From Paraburkholderia humisilvae (GTDB taxonomy: Bacteria > Pseudomonadota > Gammaproteobacteria > Burkholderiales > Burkholderiaceae): a stretch of DNA of 64,000 nucleotides. The notes below the pieces were generated by a model, which saw nothing but the letters and a program-made list of their open reading frames with translations, had not been told where the DNA came from and ran no database searches. This document shows positions 36,458 through 46,571 of the stretch, in pieces. The stretch covers positions 186,001 to 250,000 of the forward strand of contig NZ_CADIKH010000007.1 of assembly GCF_902859855.1 (NCBI RefSeq), given 5' to 3'. The position numbers and the translations under genes are program-made. The stretch's first letter is position 1. Each line of letters starts with the position of its first letter.

Positions 36458-37228
36458 TCAGCCGACGAACGCCTTTTCGACCACGTAGTGGCCCGGTGCA
36501 TTGTTGCTGCCTTCTTCGAAGCCCATGTCGTCGAGCAACTCGCGCGTGTCGCGCAGCATGTGCGGGCTGCCGCACAGCATCACGCGGTCGTCGTCCTTCG
36601 AGAAGTGCGGCAGATCGAGGTCGGCGAACAGCTTTTGCGTTTCGATCAGCTCGGTGATCCGGCCGCGGTTCTGGAATGCCTCTCGGGTGACCGTCGGGTA
36701 GTACACGAGCTTGTCGCGAATCAGTTCGCCGATGTGCTCATGCTCCGGCAGATGGTCAGTGATGTACTCCTTGTACGCGAGTTCGTCGACGAAGCGGCAC
36801 GTATGCGTGAGCACGACTTTTTCGTAGCGGTCGTAGATGTCCGGGTCCTTGATGATCGACATGAACGGCGCGAGGCCGGTGCCGGTCGACAGCAGCCACA
36901 GCGTCTTGCCGGGCAGCAGGTTGTCGGCCATCAGCGTGCCGGTCGGCTTCTTGCCGATCAGGACCTGGTCGCCGACCTTCAGATGCTGCAAGCGCGACGT
37001 TAGCGGGCCATCCTGCACCTTGATGCTGAGGAATTCGAGGTTCTCTTCGTAGTTCGCGCTTGCCATGCTGTAAGCGCGAATCAGCGGTTTGCCGTCCACC
37101 TCGAGGCCGACCATCGTGAACTGGCCGTTTTCGAAGCGGAACGACGCGTCGCGCGTGCAGGTGAAGCTGAAAAGCGTATCGGTCCAATGATGGACGCTCA
37201 GGACGGTTTGTGTGTTCAGGTTGCTCAT
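36458..37228 (-). CDS. fpr: Ferredoxin--NADP reductase
   Basis: 256 aa, bacterial subclass I Fpr. The FAD-binding motif RAYSMAS (51-57), NADP-binding STGTGLAPFMSII and the C-terminal VVEKAFVG are all diagnostic. The enzyme exchanges electrons between NADPH and ferredoxin or flavodoxin and helps in oxidative stress and Fe-S repair. The ATG at 37228 (MSNLNTQTVLSVHHWTDTLFSF) is the family start. Monocistronic with a strong terminator. Confidence 0.96.
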   Translation of the reverse strand: MSNLNTQTVLSVHHWTDTLFSFTCTRDASFRFENGQFTMVGLEVDGKPLIRAYSMASANYEENLEFLSIKVQDGPLTSRLQHLKVGDQVLIGKKPTGTLMADNLLPGKTLWLLSTGTGLAPFMSIIKDPDIYDRYEKVVLTHTCRFVDELAYKEYITDHLPEHEHIGELIRDKLVYYPTVTREAFQNRGRITELIETQKLFADLDLPHFSKDDDRVMLCGSPHMLRDTRELLDDMGFEEGSNNAPGHYVVEKAFVG

Positions 37229-37818
37229 GGCTTCTTGGATGAGGCGAAAACTGCGACGGCCTGGTCGAACTTAACGGCCGACACGTCGGCGCGCGACCCC
37301 CTGATAGACCTAACGGGGACATGCCGCGCAAAAAAATGCTGCGTAATCCGCTATTTTACCGCGATACCGATTCGCAGGCCGCTGGCGGGTCACAAGGACG
37401 CGCAGCGACCGGTGCGGTCGCGTCGATACGGCTGCAGCCGGCTACCGCACTCATGGTGCGATCGCGTGGGCTGTGCGTGGGGACCACGGCGATGCAGTGA
37501 CGCATGAGACGCAAAAACCGGTACGCGCAATGATGGTCGCGGCACAGGCTTGCGGACATGCGGCACACGCGCGACGGTACGCGCTGCCGCTCGGGTTCAA
37601 AGACGGGTTCAAACTCAGGTTGAAACGGCAGACCGCGTTCGAAGCCGCGGCGCTGACTGCATGGGCGCCGGCGCGGCCAACGGGTCACGCGATGATACCG
37701 AAACCGGCCACGCGCCGCAGTATTGACCCTGCTCGCGAAACTGGAACCCGCTTCAACGGAGGAAACGGCAGCGACGTGCGCGGGCCGACCGCCTGTGCGG
37801 CTCGTTGCCGCCTGTCGC
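37229..37818. other. Intergenic region upstream of fpr
   Basis: About 590 nt. It contains the fpr promoter near its left end, where an AT-rich patch (about 37325-37370) may hold the core elements. The frames open across it are shadow-like, without ribosome binding sites. Nothing else is supported. Confidence 0.4.
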
Positions 37819-38484
37819 CTAGCGCTCGGCCGCGAGCTTCGCGCCGAGGCCGATCAGCGCCGCGCCGCACAGCGCGTCGAACGGCCTGCGCAGCTTGCGG
37901 TAACCGCGCTGCGTGCGCTCGGTGCCAAACATCAGGGCGACGCTGCCGTACCACCCGGCCGACAGCAACGAAATCATCGCGATCACGATGCCGCAGAACC
38001 AGACTGGCGCGTGCGCCGGCATCATCGTCGCGAACACGCTGGTCCAGTATGCGCAGGACTTCGGATTGGTCAGGCAGGTGACGAGCCCGGTGCGCCATGC
38101 GCGAAAGTGAGCGCCGGCATCGTCCGCGGGCAGTGGCGTGTCCGGTGTGTCGGCTGTGGCCGCTGTGGCGCCATCACCGTTGCGCGTCATGCTCGAGCGC
38201 AACAGCTTGAACCCGAACCAGACCAGATACAGCGCGCCAGCGATGCGAATCCCGTTGTACACCCAGTCGATTCTTTGCAGCACTGTCGCGAATCCGAGCA
38301 TCGCGAGCGTCGCCCAGATCGTCGACGCGGTTCCGACGCCGAGCGCGGACGCCGCGCCGAGCCGGCGCCGGCCCGCCAGCGACAGCTGCGTGATCATGAA
38401 GAAGTTGGGGCCGGGGCTCATGGCCGCGAGCATGTAGACGACTGCAATTTGCAGCAGCACAGGAAGATACGGATGGCTATCCAT
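37819..38484 (-). CDS. LysE-family amino-acid exporter
   Basis: 221 aa with about six hydrophobic segments. The LysE/RhtB hallmark MSPGPNFFMITQLSLAGRRRLGAASALGVG is intact, as is TNPKSCAYWTSVFA in the second half. A polar Thr/Asp/Ala-rich loop (NGDGATAATADTPDTPLP) separates the halves. Such proteins export amino acids or analogues by proton antiport; the substrate is unknown. The ATG at 38484 (MDSHPYLPVLLQIAVVYMLAAM) fits. Confidence 0.9.
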   Translation of the reverse strand: MDSHPYLPVLLQIAVVYMLAAMSPGPNFFMITQLSLAGRRRLGAASALGVGTASTIWATLAMLGFATVLQRIDWVYNGIRIAGALYLVWFGFKLLRSSMTRNGDGATAATADTPDTPLPADDAGAHFRAWRTGLVTCLTNPKSCAYWTSVFATMMPAHAPVWFCGIVIAMISLLSAGWYGSVALMFGTERTQRGYRKLRRPFDALCGAALIGLGAKLAAER

Positions 38485-38561
38485 TTTGATGAGGGGGGGG
38501 CGACAGGAGGATCGACGAACCGCGATCTTACCTGTCGCCGCGCGTCCCGTCGTCCCGTCGA

Positions 38562-39434
38562 TCAGTCGATACGCAGGCGCGCCATATAAGGCAAGTGATC
38601 GGAAAGCCACGCGGTTTCCTGCGCCGGCTGGATCCATTCGACCGGTCTCATTCCGCGTACGAACATTTTGTCCAGCGCAAGCGCGGGCGAAAACGCCGGA
38701 AACGTGCGCCCGGATTCGCCGAGCAAGGTCGCGACCTCGTTCAGGCCGAGTTCGCCGAAAAGCGGCACCGAGTCGTTGCGCCAGTCGTTGAAGTCGCCAG
38801 CGAGCACGAGCGGCCCGTCGGGGGCTTCCTTGACGATCCAATGCGCGATCCAGTTCATCTGCCGTAGACGCGCCTGGCGGGTCAGCGCGAGGTGCGCGCA
38901 CAGCAGCGTGACCGAGTGCCCGGCGAAGGTCGCGCGCGCGACCAGCAGGCCGCGCCGCTCGAACCGGTGCGCGGAGATATCCCAGCGTCCGCCGAGATCC
39001 AGCGGATGCGGCGACAGGATCGCATTGCCGTGCCGCCACGACGGTTTGAACACATTCGGCCCGAGTGCGATCTGCATCTCGAGCGCGCGTGCGATTTCGG
39101 TCGCCTGGCAATGCCAGATGTCGTCGGCGGGCTCGCCGAGCGGCGCACCGAAGTTGCTGGTCAGCACGGGCGCCGGCATCCGGCGCGCCATCGCTTCCTG
39201 CAGGAAATAGGCGTCGGCGTGCGTCGACTGCACCCAGCGCTGCATCGCTTGCCACGCCTGGAATCCGAGCGGCGAGCGGCCTTTGTGCAGGTTCCAGCTC
39301 ACCGCGATGAAGTCGCGGCTGGGTAGCGCGATTTGCGGTCCGGGTGCTTCCCGCTTGTCATCCTGCTGCGCGTCGGTCCGTTCGGAATCGGCTTGTCGCG
39401 CAGTGTCGCGTATCAATTCTTCGGGGTTTCGCAT
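38562..39434 (-). CDS. Endonuclease/exonuclease/phosphatase (EEP) family protein
   Basis: 290 aa from the ATG at 39434; the N-terminal 40 residues are polar and variable, so the start is uncertain. The EEP metal-hydrolase fold begins at FIAVSWNLHKGRSPLG. It contains YFLQEAM (metal-binding Glu), CAHLALTRQARLRQM, GDFNDWRN and the C-terminal SDHLPYMARL with catalytic Asp-His. Relatives include sphingomyelinase- and YbhP-like phosphodiesterases. It lies 19 nt downstream of a gene for a secreted hypothetical protein, perhaps in one transcript. The substrate is unknown. Confidence 0.85.
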   Translation of the reverse strand: MRNPEELIRDTARQADSERTDAQQDDKREAPGPQIALPSRDFIAVSWNLHKGRSPLGFQAWQAMQRWVQSTHADAYFLQEAMARRMPAPVLTSNFGAPLGEPADDIWHCQATEIARALEMQIALGPNVFKPSWRHGNAILSPHPLDLGGRWDISAHRFERRGLLVARATFAGHSVTLLCAHLALTRQARLRQMNWIAHWIVKEAPDGPLVLAGDFNDWRNDSVPLFGELGLNEVATLLGESGRTFPAFSPALALDKMFVRGMRPVEWIQPAQETAWLSDHLPYMARLRID

Positions 39435-39453
39435 GCCGCGTTGTCCACATTGT

Positions 39454-39966
39454 TCATTGCTGTGCCGGGTTGCTCGCGACGCTTGCGCGTACGCGATAGA
39501 CGAGTTGTGGATCCTTGTCCACAATCTGCCAGCTCCCCCAATCGCCGGGCGGCACCTTGAGGCCAGGATGGCTCGCGCTCAGTTGACGTGGTTGCGGCGG
39601 CAGCTTGCAACCGCTTGGCGACGCCTGCTGCGCACCGGTATCTTCGAGCGTGTCCTGCACATCGATCGCCAGCGTCACGCCGCTCGCATCCGCCGCGATC
39701 GGCGTGACGCTCACCGTTCGCTGCAAGTCGATGCTGCCGGCCGGCTGGTCCTTGCACCCTACGTCGTGCTGGACGACATGATGGTGCGTGTCGGTGCGCG
39801 CCTGGCCGACCGCCGTGGTGCCCTCGAAGGCATCGATCTGCTGGCCGTTTTCCATCACCTGCAACTGCCATTGCACGACGGGTGCGGGCGTACCGGGCCC
39901 GGGCTCCTGCGCGAACGTCAACAGCGGCATGAATGCCAGTACGGCGGCGATGCGGGCTTTCCACAT
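39454..39966 (-). CDS. Hypothetical secreted protein
   Basis: 170 aa. A signal peptide (MWKARIAAVLAFMPLLTFA, cleavage before QEPG) is followed by a beta-rich domain with two cysteines (VGCKDQ and SGCKLPP) that could form a disulfide in the periplasm. No family recognised. It is transcribed towards the EEP-family gene and likely co-expressed with it. Confidence 0.7.
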   Translation of the reverse strand: MWKARIAAVLAFMPLLTFAQEPGPGTPAPVVQWQLQVMENGQQIDAFEGTTAVGQARTDTHHHVVQHDVGCKDQPAGSIDLQRTVSVTPIAADASGVTLAIDVQDTLEDTGAQQASPSGCKLPPQPRQLSASHPGLKVPPGDWGSWQIVDKDPQLVYRVRASVASNPAQQ

Positions 39967-40241
39967 GAGCGAAGTCTCCGGAATCGTGCGGCCGCGTTGC
40001 TCCGACAGCCAATCATCTTACGCCGGATGGCGGGAACTTCTCTGACCCCCGATCCCGTCTCGGGGTTCAGCAACGGTGTGCTGCACATTGTGACGCAGTC
40101 GCCCGCAATCAAGCAGTATTAGCAGCAACCCCGTGTCGCTGCTGGCTTGCAAGCCCGTTGCACATCGTTACACTGAAATCGGAACGGCGCCGGCGGGCGC
40201 CGTGCGCAACAACGAGCAACACTTGCACGACGGGGTGAGCG

Positions 40242-41219
40242 ATGACAACGGCGATGGTCAAACAGGAGATCGCGGTAGCGTCTTTCAGCAAGGTCTACGA
40301 CCTGGATCAGGTCGAAACCGCGCTCAACGACCTCGGCGATGGCGCAAACGAAGCACTGCGCGCGACCTACGAAAAGATGCTGAAGATCGGCAACCTGCGG
40401 TTTTGCGTGAAGCCGAACCGGATGCCGTCGGTCGACGATCTGATCGGCACCTTGCCCAATTTCGCGGAACCGCTCGATGACGTGCGCAAGCAGGTCGCGC
40501 TATGCATCGAAACCGACGACCGGCTCGAGTTGATGCCGATCCTGCTGCTCGGCGACCCTGGCATCGGCAAGACGCATTTCGCGAAGCAACTTGCGCGCTT
40601 GCTGGGCACCTCTTACCACTACGTCTCGATGGGCGCGCTCACGGCGGGGTGGATTCTGTCGGGCGCGTCGTCGCAATGGAAGAACGCGAAGCCGGGCAAG
40701 GTGTTCGATGCGCTCGTGCACGGCAGCTATGCGAACCCGGTGATCGCGGTCGATGAAATTGACAAGGCGAGCGGCGATTCGCAGTACGACCCACTCGGCG
40801 CGCTGTACGCATTGCTCGAACACGATACCGCGCAGACGTTTATCGACGAGTTCGCCGAGATTCCGATCAACGCCGGCCATGTGATCTGGATTGCGACCGC
40901 GAATGACGCGCGCGCGATTCCGGAGCCGATTCTGAACCGGATGAACGTCTACGAAATCCCCGCGCCGGACCGCGACGGCGCGCGCTGCATCGCGCAGTCG
41001 ATCTACCACGAGATCCGCGGTGCGCATGGCTGGGGCCAGCGCTTTCCGGCGCGTCTGTGCGAGTCGGCGCTGGAGCAGTTGCAGCGCGCGTCGCCTCGCG
41101 AGATGCGTCGCGCGATTCTGAATGGATTCGGCGCGGCGCGTATTGATGGGCGCGACGAAATCGAAGCGGGCGACATCCGGCTTGATTACCAGACGCGGCG
41201 CAAGCCGATCGGATTCTAA
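40242..41219 (+). CDS. AAA-family ATPase, Lon-like ATPase domain without protease
   Basis: 325 aa. Walker A GDPGIGKTH (104-112), Walker B VIAVDEID (167-174), sensor 1 WIATANDARAIPEPILNRM with Arg finger, and a small alpha-helical lid with sensor 2 (SPREMRRAILNGFG) resemble the ATPase module of Lon. Neither the Lon N domain nor the Ser-Lys protease domain is present. It may act as a stand-alone remodeller. The ATG at 40242 or at 40254 could be used. No partner gene lies next to it. Confidence 0.85.
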   Translation: MTTAMVKQEIAVASFSKVYDLDQVETALNDLGDGANEALRATYEKMLKIGNLRFCVKPNRMPSVDDLIGTLPNFAEPLDDVRKQVALCIETDDRLELMPILLLGDPGIGKTHFAKQLARLLGTSYHYVSMGALTAGWILSGASSQWKNAKPGKVFDALVHGSYANPVIAVDEIDKASGDSQYDPLGALYALLEHDTAQTFIDEFAEIPINAGHVIWIATANDARAIPEPILNRMNVYEIPAPDRDGARCIAQSIYHEIRGAHGWGQRFPARLCESALEQLQRASPREMRRAILNGFGAARIDGRDEIEAGDIRLDYQTRRKPIGF

Positions 41220-41701
41220 ACCCGTCACGTACGATCTTCCGCGCAAGCGGGAACACGCGAAACATCGGTCGGAAAAGCGAATGAAAGACTGCCCATCAAC
41301 GGTAAATTCCGTTTATTGACGCCAAATCGCGATAGTGATGCGATGCGTTTGTGCACAAACGCGTGGCTGCGCAAACGATTGACGCCAGCCGTGATGCCGG
41401 TCATGTGGATCGACGCGCGTCGTAAATGATCGGATTGGTCCGCTTTCCCACACAGCGAGCGCTTCGACGGCGTACACTCCAGCGACGCGGTACGCGTTGA
41501 AGATCGCCATGCCCGCAGCCGTTCCGGCTTCGGGCATTTGCGTCTCTGGAGCCGTCGTACAATTTTGCAGTGTCCCTATGATGCGTGCGACGGCGAAGGA
41601 TATCGGCAAGTATCGGCAATACCCGGTCGACCGTGCGCGATCTTCATCTTCACCGGGTGGACGAGACAGAACGCGGCGCGGCGCAGGCCGTGTCAACGGA
41701 T
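41220..41701. other. Intergenic region with an 18-bp perfect palindrome
   Basis: About 480 nt. GCGTTTGTGCACAAACGC occupies 41345-41362. The frame 41313-41696 on the minus strand has no ribosome binding site and unlikely composition. Confidence 0.5.
41345..41362. promoter_or_regulatory. 18-bp perfect palindrome, candidate operator
   Basis: GCGTTTGTGCACAAACGC is fully self-complementary with no spacer, as expected for a homodimeric regulator site. It lies 340 bp upstream of the FAD oxidoreductase gene and 126 bp after the AAA ATPase gene. Confidence 0.55.
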
Positions 41702-42808
41702 ATGGATCAAATCGAATGTGTGGTGGTCGGCGCGGGCGTGATCGGTCTGGCTGTGGCGCGCGCGCTGGCGGCGCGCGGGCGCGAAGTGATCGTGCTCGAA
41801 GCGGCCGAGGCGATCGGCGTCGGAACGAGCTCGCGCAATAGCGAGGTCATTCACGCCGGCATCTACTATCCGCGCGGCTCGCAAAAGGCCGCGCTATGTG
41901 TGCGTGGCCGCGAGCTGCTGTACGAATACTGCGCGGCGCGCGGCGTGCCGCATCAGCGCTGCGGAAAGCTTCTCGTTGCGACCGCGCGCAACCAGGTTCC
42001 GCAACTCGAGAGCATTCTCGCGCGCGGCAGGGAAAACGGTGTGCTCGACCTGATGCGGATCACCGGCGCGGAAGCGCAGGAACTCGAGCCCGCGCTCCAA
42101 TGTGTCGACGCGGTGTTTTCACCGCAAACCGGCATCGTCGATAGCCATCAATTGATGCTCGCGCTGCAAGGCGATGCCGAGCGCGACGGCGCGGTCATCG
42201 CGTTTCATGCGCCAGTCGAATCGATCGAGGCGTCGAGCGGGCGCTTTATCGTGAAGGTCGGCGGCTCCGCGCCGACCACGATCGGTGCCGGTTGCGTGAT
42301 CAACAGCGCGGGGCTTCACGCGAACGCGATTGCTCGCAAGATTCGCGGCCTCAATCCGCGTTATGTGCCGCCGCTTTATTTCGCACGCGGCAACTACTTC
42401 AGCATGTCGGGGCGCGCACCATTTAGCCGGCTCATTTATCCGATGCCGAACGAGGCGGGTCTCGGCGTGCACCTGACGGTCGATCTCGGCGGCCAGGCGC
42501 GCTTCGGCCCGGACGTGGAATGGGTGGACTCGATCAGCTACGACGTCGATCCGCATCGCGCCGACTCGTTCTATGCGGCAATCCGCGCGTACTGGCCGGC
42601 ATTGCCCGATCACGCGCTGCAGCCCGCATATGCGGGTATCCGGCCGAAGCTGTCCGGTCCCGGCGAACCTGCCGCCGACTTCCTGATCCAGGGCTCGGCC
42701 GCGCACGGTGTGCGCGGGCTGGTGAATCTGTTCGGCATCGAGTCACCTGGGCTGACGGCTTCGCTCGCGATCGCGCAGCGCGTTTGTGAACTGGCGGGGC
42801 GCGCTTAG
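41702..42808 (+). CDS. FAD-dependent oxidoreductase, L-2-hydroxyglutarate oxidase (LhgO)-like
   Basis: 368 aa, DAO family. It has the dinucleotide-binding [20 protein letters not shown] (8-27), then the segment [21 protein letters not shown] that is characteristic of LhgO/L2HGDH, and the C-terminal FAD contact [17 protein letters not shown]. Family members oxidise L-2-hydroxyglutarate to 2-oxoglutarate and pass electrons to quinones. The ATG at 41702 is preferred over the frame's start at 41585, which adds 39 unconserved residues. Confidence 0.88.
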   Translation: MDQIECVVVGAGVIGLAVARALAARGREVIVLEAAEAIGVGTSSRNSEVIHAGIYYPRGSQKAALCVRGRELLYEYCAARGVPHQRCGKLLVATARNQVPQLESILARGRENGVLDLMRITGAEAQELEPALQCVDAVFSPQTGIVDSHQLMLALQGDAERDGAVIAFHAPVESIEASSGRFIVKVGGSAPTTIGAGCVINSAGLHANAIARKIRGLNPRYVPPLYFARGNYFSMSGRAPFSRLIYPMPNEAGLGVHLTVDLGGQARFGPDVEWVDSISYDVDPHRADSFYAAIRAYWPALPDHALQPAYAGIRPKLSGPGEPAADFLIQGSAAHGVRGLVNLFGIESPGLTASLAIAQRVCELAGRA

Positions 42809-43007
42809 GCGAGCCGCTGCGTCCAAGTGTCGCAGGCCGCGCCGTACCGGAAAACGACGCGGCAACCACGGCGCGCCTGCGCGTCCCACGCTGCGGATTC
42901 GCTTATGACCAGCATTGAAGGCTCACGCCGGCCGGCTTCGTTGATATGCTTGGACACCGCTGTCGATAGAACGGCGGACCGATCAAGACAAAACGGAGCG
43001 AGTCCCC

Positions 43008-43319
43008 ATGAAATCATCCCGTCGTACGTTTCTGATCACGAGTATCGGCGCCGTGTCGGCGCTGGCGTTGTCGCGCGAGGCGCTGGCCGACGCACCGAAG
43101 GTTGCCGAAACCGACCCGACTGCACAAGCGCTTGGCTACAAGGCGGATGCGACGAAGGTCGACAAGGCCAAGTTCGCCAAATACGCAGCCGGTGAAGCGT
43201 GTGGCAACTGCAGCTTCTACCAGGGCAAACCCACGGACGCGTTCGCGCCCTGCCCGATGTTCGCCGGCAAGCAGGTTGCCGCGACGGGCTGGTGCAGCGC
43301 GTATAACAAGAAGGCGTAA
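43008..43319 (+). CDS. hip: High-potential iron-sulfur protein (HiPIP)
   Basis: 103 aa. A twin-arginine signal (SSRRTFLITSIGAVSALALS) is followed by the mature HiPIP with Cys65, Cys68, Cys82 and Cys96 (ACGNC, APCPMFAG, TGWCSAY) binding one [4Fe-4S] cluster. HiPIPs are periplasmic one-electron carriers to terminal oxidases or reaction centres; the Tat route exports them folded. The ATG at 43008 begins MKSSRRTF. Monocistronic, with a strong terminator. Confidence 0.95.
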   Translation: MKSSRRTFLITSIGAVSALALSREALADAPKVAETDPTAQALGYKADATKVDKAKFAKYAAGEACGNCSFYQGKPTDAFAPCPMFAGKQVAATGWCSAYNKKA

Positions 43320-43385
43320 CGGACAGCGCAGTGTCCGGCGAGGGTCAGCCGGTTACGCGCTGACTGGCCGATGCATCGACGAAAG

Positions 43386-43417
43386 TCCGCCGCGTGGTTC
43401 GCGGCGGATTGTTTTTG
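43386..43417 (+). terminator. Rho-independent terminator of the HiPIP gene
   Basis: TCCGCCGCG (43386-43394) pairs with CGCGGCGGA (43400-43408), followed by TTGTTTTTG. Confidence 0.9.
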
Positions 43418-43492
43418 TCTGTGAACGCAGGCCGGCCGGGGACGACCCGTGCCCCGCGTACACGCACATCCGTTGGGTCCCGATGTTGCGGT

Positions 43493-44998
43493 TCACTCGC
43501 GCGCGTACATCAGCGGCGGCCGGCGGTTGAACCATGGGCGCGCCGCTTCGAGTTGCGCGGCCAGCCGCAATAACGTCGCTTCGCCGCCATTGCGCGTGGC
43601 GAATTGCACGCCGATCGGCAATCCGCGCGTGTTCCAGTAGAGCGGCACCGACATCGCCGGCTGTCCGGTCAGATTGAATAGCTCGGTGCAGCCGGCCCAT
43701 GCAAAGGCCTTGTCCGCGGTTTCGTTCAGCAGCTTCCTCATCAGCGCTTCGATGCGCAGCGTGCTCACCACGCGCATCTGCAGCGCCTCGAATGCGCTCG
43801 GCTGCATCTCGCCGATCTTGATCGGCGCGGACGCGAGTGTCGCGCACAGCAACACGTCATAGCGGTTCAGAAGATCGGTGAGTTTCGCGGTCAGTCTGCG
43901 CTGTTCGTCGAGCGCAGCCGGCAGCGAACGTTCGCCGAACTTGCGGCCGATGTGCGCCATCGTCCAGGTCGTCACTTCGAACTCGTCACGCGTCGGCTTG
44001 CGTCCGGTGATGCGGTCGGCGTTGAACACGGCCGACTCGGCGACCACCGCGCCGATCATCAGATACGCGTTGCGCACCGCGCCGAAGTCGATGCCGAGCG
44101 ACACCGGTTCGATCCGGTGCCCAAGTGATGTCGCGAGTTGCGCGGCGTCTTCGAGCGCGGCGCGCACATCCGCGGATAACGTGGGCGCGAGCATCGGGTC
44201 GGTCACATACGCAATGTGCAGCGGCTTGCCGTGCGGTTCGGCGAGCGCGCCGAGGAATGTGCCGGGCGCGCCGGGTGGCCGATCCGCATTACCCGAGGTC
44301 AGATCGAGCAGCAGCGCGCTGTCGCGCACACTGCGCGATACGGCGTGTGCAGCGCTCAGTTCACCGGGCATCGGCTCGCCGAACGGCGGCTGCCGGCCGC
44401 GCGAAGGCTTGAGCCCGAAGAGGCCGCAGCACGACGCGGGAATGCGAATCGAGCCGCCGCCGTCCGATGCATGCGCGAGCGGTACGATGCCGGCCGCGAC
44501 GGCGGCAGCGGCGCCGCCGCTCGAGCCACCCGGCGTGTGATCGAGACTCCACGGATTGCGGCACGGACCGAACAGTTCGGGCTCCGTATAAGGCATCAGA
44601 CCGATCTCCGGCGTATTTGTCTTGCCGAAGATATTCAGGCCGGCGGCGCGTGTGAGTGTAATGAGCGGCGCGTCCTCTTTTGCGACCAGATGGCGATAGT
44701 GGCGGCTGCCCATCGACATGCGCAAGCCGGCGACCGGCGTGGACAGGTCCTTGATCAGATAGGGAACACCCGCGAGCGGTCCGGCGCCGAGTTGCTCGGG
44801 GCTGCCGCCATTGGCGAACTCGCGTGCCGCGCGGCGGCGCGCGGCATCGTAGTCCTTCACGACGATCGCGTTGATGGCGGGATTGGCGGCTTCGGCGCGC
44901 GCGATCGCGACGTCGAGCAACTCGCGCGCGCTGACCTCGCGTTTTTTCACCAGCTCGGCAAGGCCGATGGCGTCGTGGGCAAGATAGTCGGATTGCAC
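43493..44998 (-). CDS. Amidase (amidase-signature family)
   Basis: 501 aa. The catalytic Ser-cisSer-Lys triad is visible: Lys in [13 protein letters not shown], the Gly/Ser-rich [15 protein letters not shown] and the nucleophile in [24 protein letters not shown] chose GTG at 44998 ([29 protein letters not shown]) because GGGAGG precedes it; a TTG at 45031 is the alternative. Members hydrolyse diverse carboxamides, and 6-aminohexanoate-cyclic-dimer hydrolase-like enzymes look similar. The substrate is unknown. Confidence 0.92.
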   Translation of the reverse strand: MQSDYLAHDAIGLAELVKKREVSARELLDVAIARAEAANPAINAIVVKDYDAARRRAAREFANGGSPEQLGAGPLAGVPYLIKDLSTPVAGLRMSMGSRHYRHLVAKEDAPLITLTRAAGLNIFGKTNTPEIGLMPYTEPELFGPCRNPWSLDHTPGGSSGGAAAAVAAGIVPLAHASDGGGSIRIPASCCGLFGLKPSRGRQPPFGEPMPGELSAAHAVSRSVRDSALLLDLTSGNADRPPGAPGTFLGALAEPHGKPLHIAYVTDPMLAPTLSADVRAALEDAAQLATSLGHRIEPVSLGIDFGAVRNAYLMIGAVVAESAVFNADRITGRKPTRDEFEVTTWTMAHIGRKFGERSLPAALDEQRRLTAKLTDLLNRYDVLLCATLASAPIKIGEMQPSAFEALQMRVVSTLRIEALMRKLLNETADKAFAWAGCTELFNLTGQPAMSVPLYWNTRGLPIGVQFATRNGGEATLLRLAAQLEAARPWFNRRPPLMYARE

Positions 44999-45106
44999 GC
45001 GTTGAACGCCTCCCGGGCGAACGGCCGACAACAGATGTGGATGAACCGACGCAGCGCGGCGCGCGTCAGTGCGCGCCGCGCCGTCAAGCTTAGCCGAAGG
45101 CGTCGC

Positions 45107-45811
45107 TTAGAGACGTTCGCCGAGGAACGTGAGTGTGCGACCGTGCGCAAGCGCGGCCGAATGCTGGTGATAGCTTGCGCGATCGGTGCAGTTGAAACCG
45201 TGATCGGCGTTCGGATAGATATGGAACTCGACGTTGTCGCGTCCGGCGAAGCGCTCCTTCACCTGGCCGATGGCCGACATCGGTATCGCCGAATCGAGTT
45301 CGCCATAGTGGAATTGCATCGGCACCTGGATCTTCGGCGCGGCGTCGAGCTGATTCTGGATGCCGCCGCCGTAGTACGCAACGGCGGCGTCCACGGTGCC
45401 CTGCGCGGCCGTCAGATACGCGAGCCGGCCGCCGAAGCAGAAGCCGATCGCGGCGAGCTTGCCAGTTACTTCGGGCATTGCGCGCAGCGTGGCCGCGGTC
45501 GCGCCGATATCGGCAACAGCCAGATCGACGTTGGTCTTCTGCAGCAGTTCGATGCCCTTGTCGCGGTCGGCGCCGGCGTAGGTCAGCTCGACCCGGGGCT
45601 GCGTGCGCCAGAAGATATCCGGTGAGATCGCGACATAGCCGTCCTGCGCATACTGGTCGGTCACCGCGCGAATATGGCTGTTCACGCCAAAGATTTCCTG
45701 AATGATGATGACGGCAGGACCTTTGCCGCTTTTCGGCAGCGCCAGATAGGCGCCGAAGCTATCGGCGCCGGCGGGGATGTCGATCCAACGGGAAGTCACG
45801 CTCACGTTCAT
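45107..45811 (-). CDS. Dienelactone hydrolase family protein
   Basis: 234 aa. The alpha/beta-hydrolase triad is Cys125 (GFCFGG), Asp172 (HYGELDSAIP) and His203 (NADHGFNC), as in carboxymethylenebutenolidase. The ATG at 45811 has GAGGAGA just upstream. Classical DLH acts in chlorocatechol degradation, but no catechol genes are nearby, so the physiological substrate is open. It lies 108 nt upstream of the amidase gene on the same strand. Confidence 0.92.
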   Translation of the reverse strand: MNVSVTSRWIDIPAGADSFGAYLALPKSGKGPAVIIIQEIFGVNSHIRAVTDQYAQDGYVAISPDIFWRTQPRVELTYAGADRDKGIELLQKTNVDLAVADIGATAATLRAMPEVTGKLAAIGFCFGGRLAYLTAAQGTVDAAVAYYGGGIQNQLDAAPKIQVPMQFHYGELDSAIPMSAIGQVKERFAGRDNVEFHIYPNADHGFNCTDRASYHQHSAALAHGRTLTFLGERL

Positions 45812-46571
45812 TCTCCTCTGCAAGGCGGTTGGCCGAAGGGGTGGCCGAAAAACGGCGCCAGTTTGCCACCAAACGCTACGCACTGCAGCGACCCCGACGC
45901 TGCGCCGACAGCCGCGCAGGCGTGCATCCGGATTTCACCTATGCGGATTGAAACAGCCCGGGCTATTCAAGAACGGCTGGCTGGTCGCATGAATCCGGGT
46001 GAGCGACGCATCGCGCGGCGCGCCTGAACGATTCATTTATGAAACGTTATTTGAGAAGTGTAGTGCGCACCGGTGGTGGCAAAGGTTTCGCGCGTTAGCG
46101 AGTGCTGGCAAACGGCCCACGGCGGGGCACTGATTTTCGCGATGGTTGACTAGCGGGTTAAGCGTGGCGCAAGCGACCCGGCATCGGCGTATTAACGGCC
46201 TTTTGACGCGCATCTTTAAAGAAAAGACCCTCTATAGCGCGCTGTTTGGCCCGAAAGTTCGATCCAGGGCGGAGCACAACGCCGGGCCGGACACGGGCCT
46301 TGCAGGTTCTTTCCGGAGCGATTCAGCGAGCATGTGGGATAAACACTATTGGTAGTGATCCCACTTACTCAAAAAAACCCCACAAATTAATTTGATGGCC
46401 TACACTTGCGCGCTGGTACGAAAGGCCACCCGCCACAAACGGGCTGGACCACGTGCTTGCCAAGTGCATAACGATGCATCCGGCGGAGTCGTCCACGGGA
46501 TTTGAGCGACACGTGAAGGAAGCGGGGGCACAAGGGCGATTACGTTGTTTTGACCGAAACTGGAGACTTAC
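45812..46571. other. Long intergenic region upstream of the amino-acid binding protein gene
   Basis: 760 nt with no supported gene; a 69-codon frame at 46146-46355 lacks a ribosome binding site and protein-like composition. The right half is AT-richer and holds the 12-bp inverted repeat at 46334-46364 and the binding-protein gene's promoter. Confidence 0.5.
46334..46364. promoter_or_regulatory. Inverted repeat upstream of the binding-protein gene
   Basis: GTGGGAT (46334-46340) and ATCCCAC (46358-46364) pair; inside, CACTA/TAGTG continue the stem after a 3-nt AAA bulge, leaving a TTGG loop. No T run follows. It lies about 210 bp before the start codon. Confidence 0.6.
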
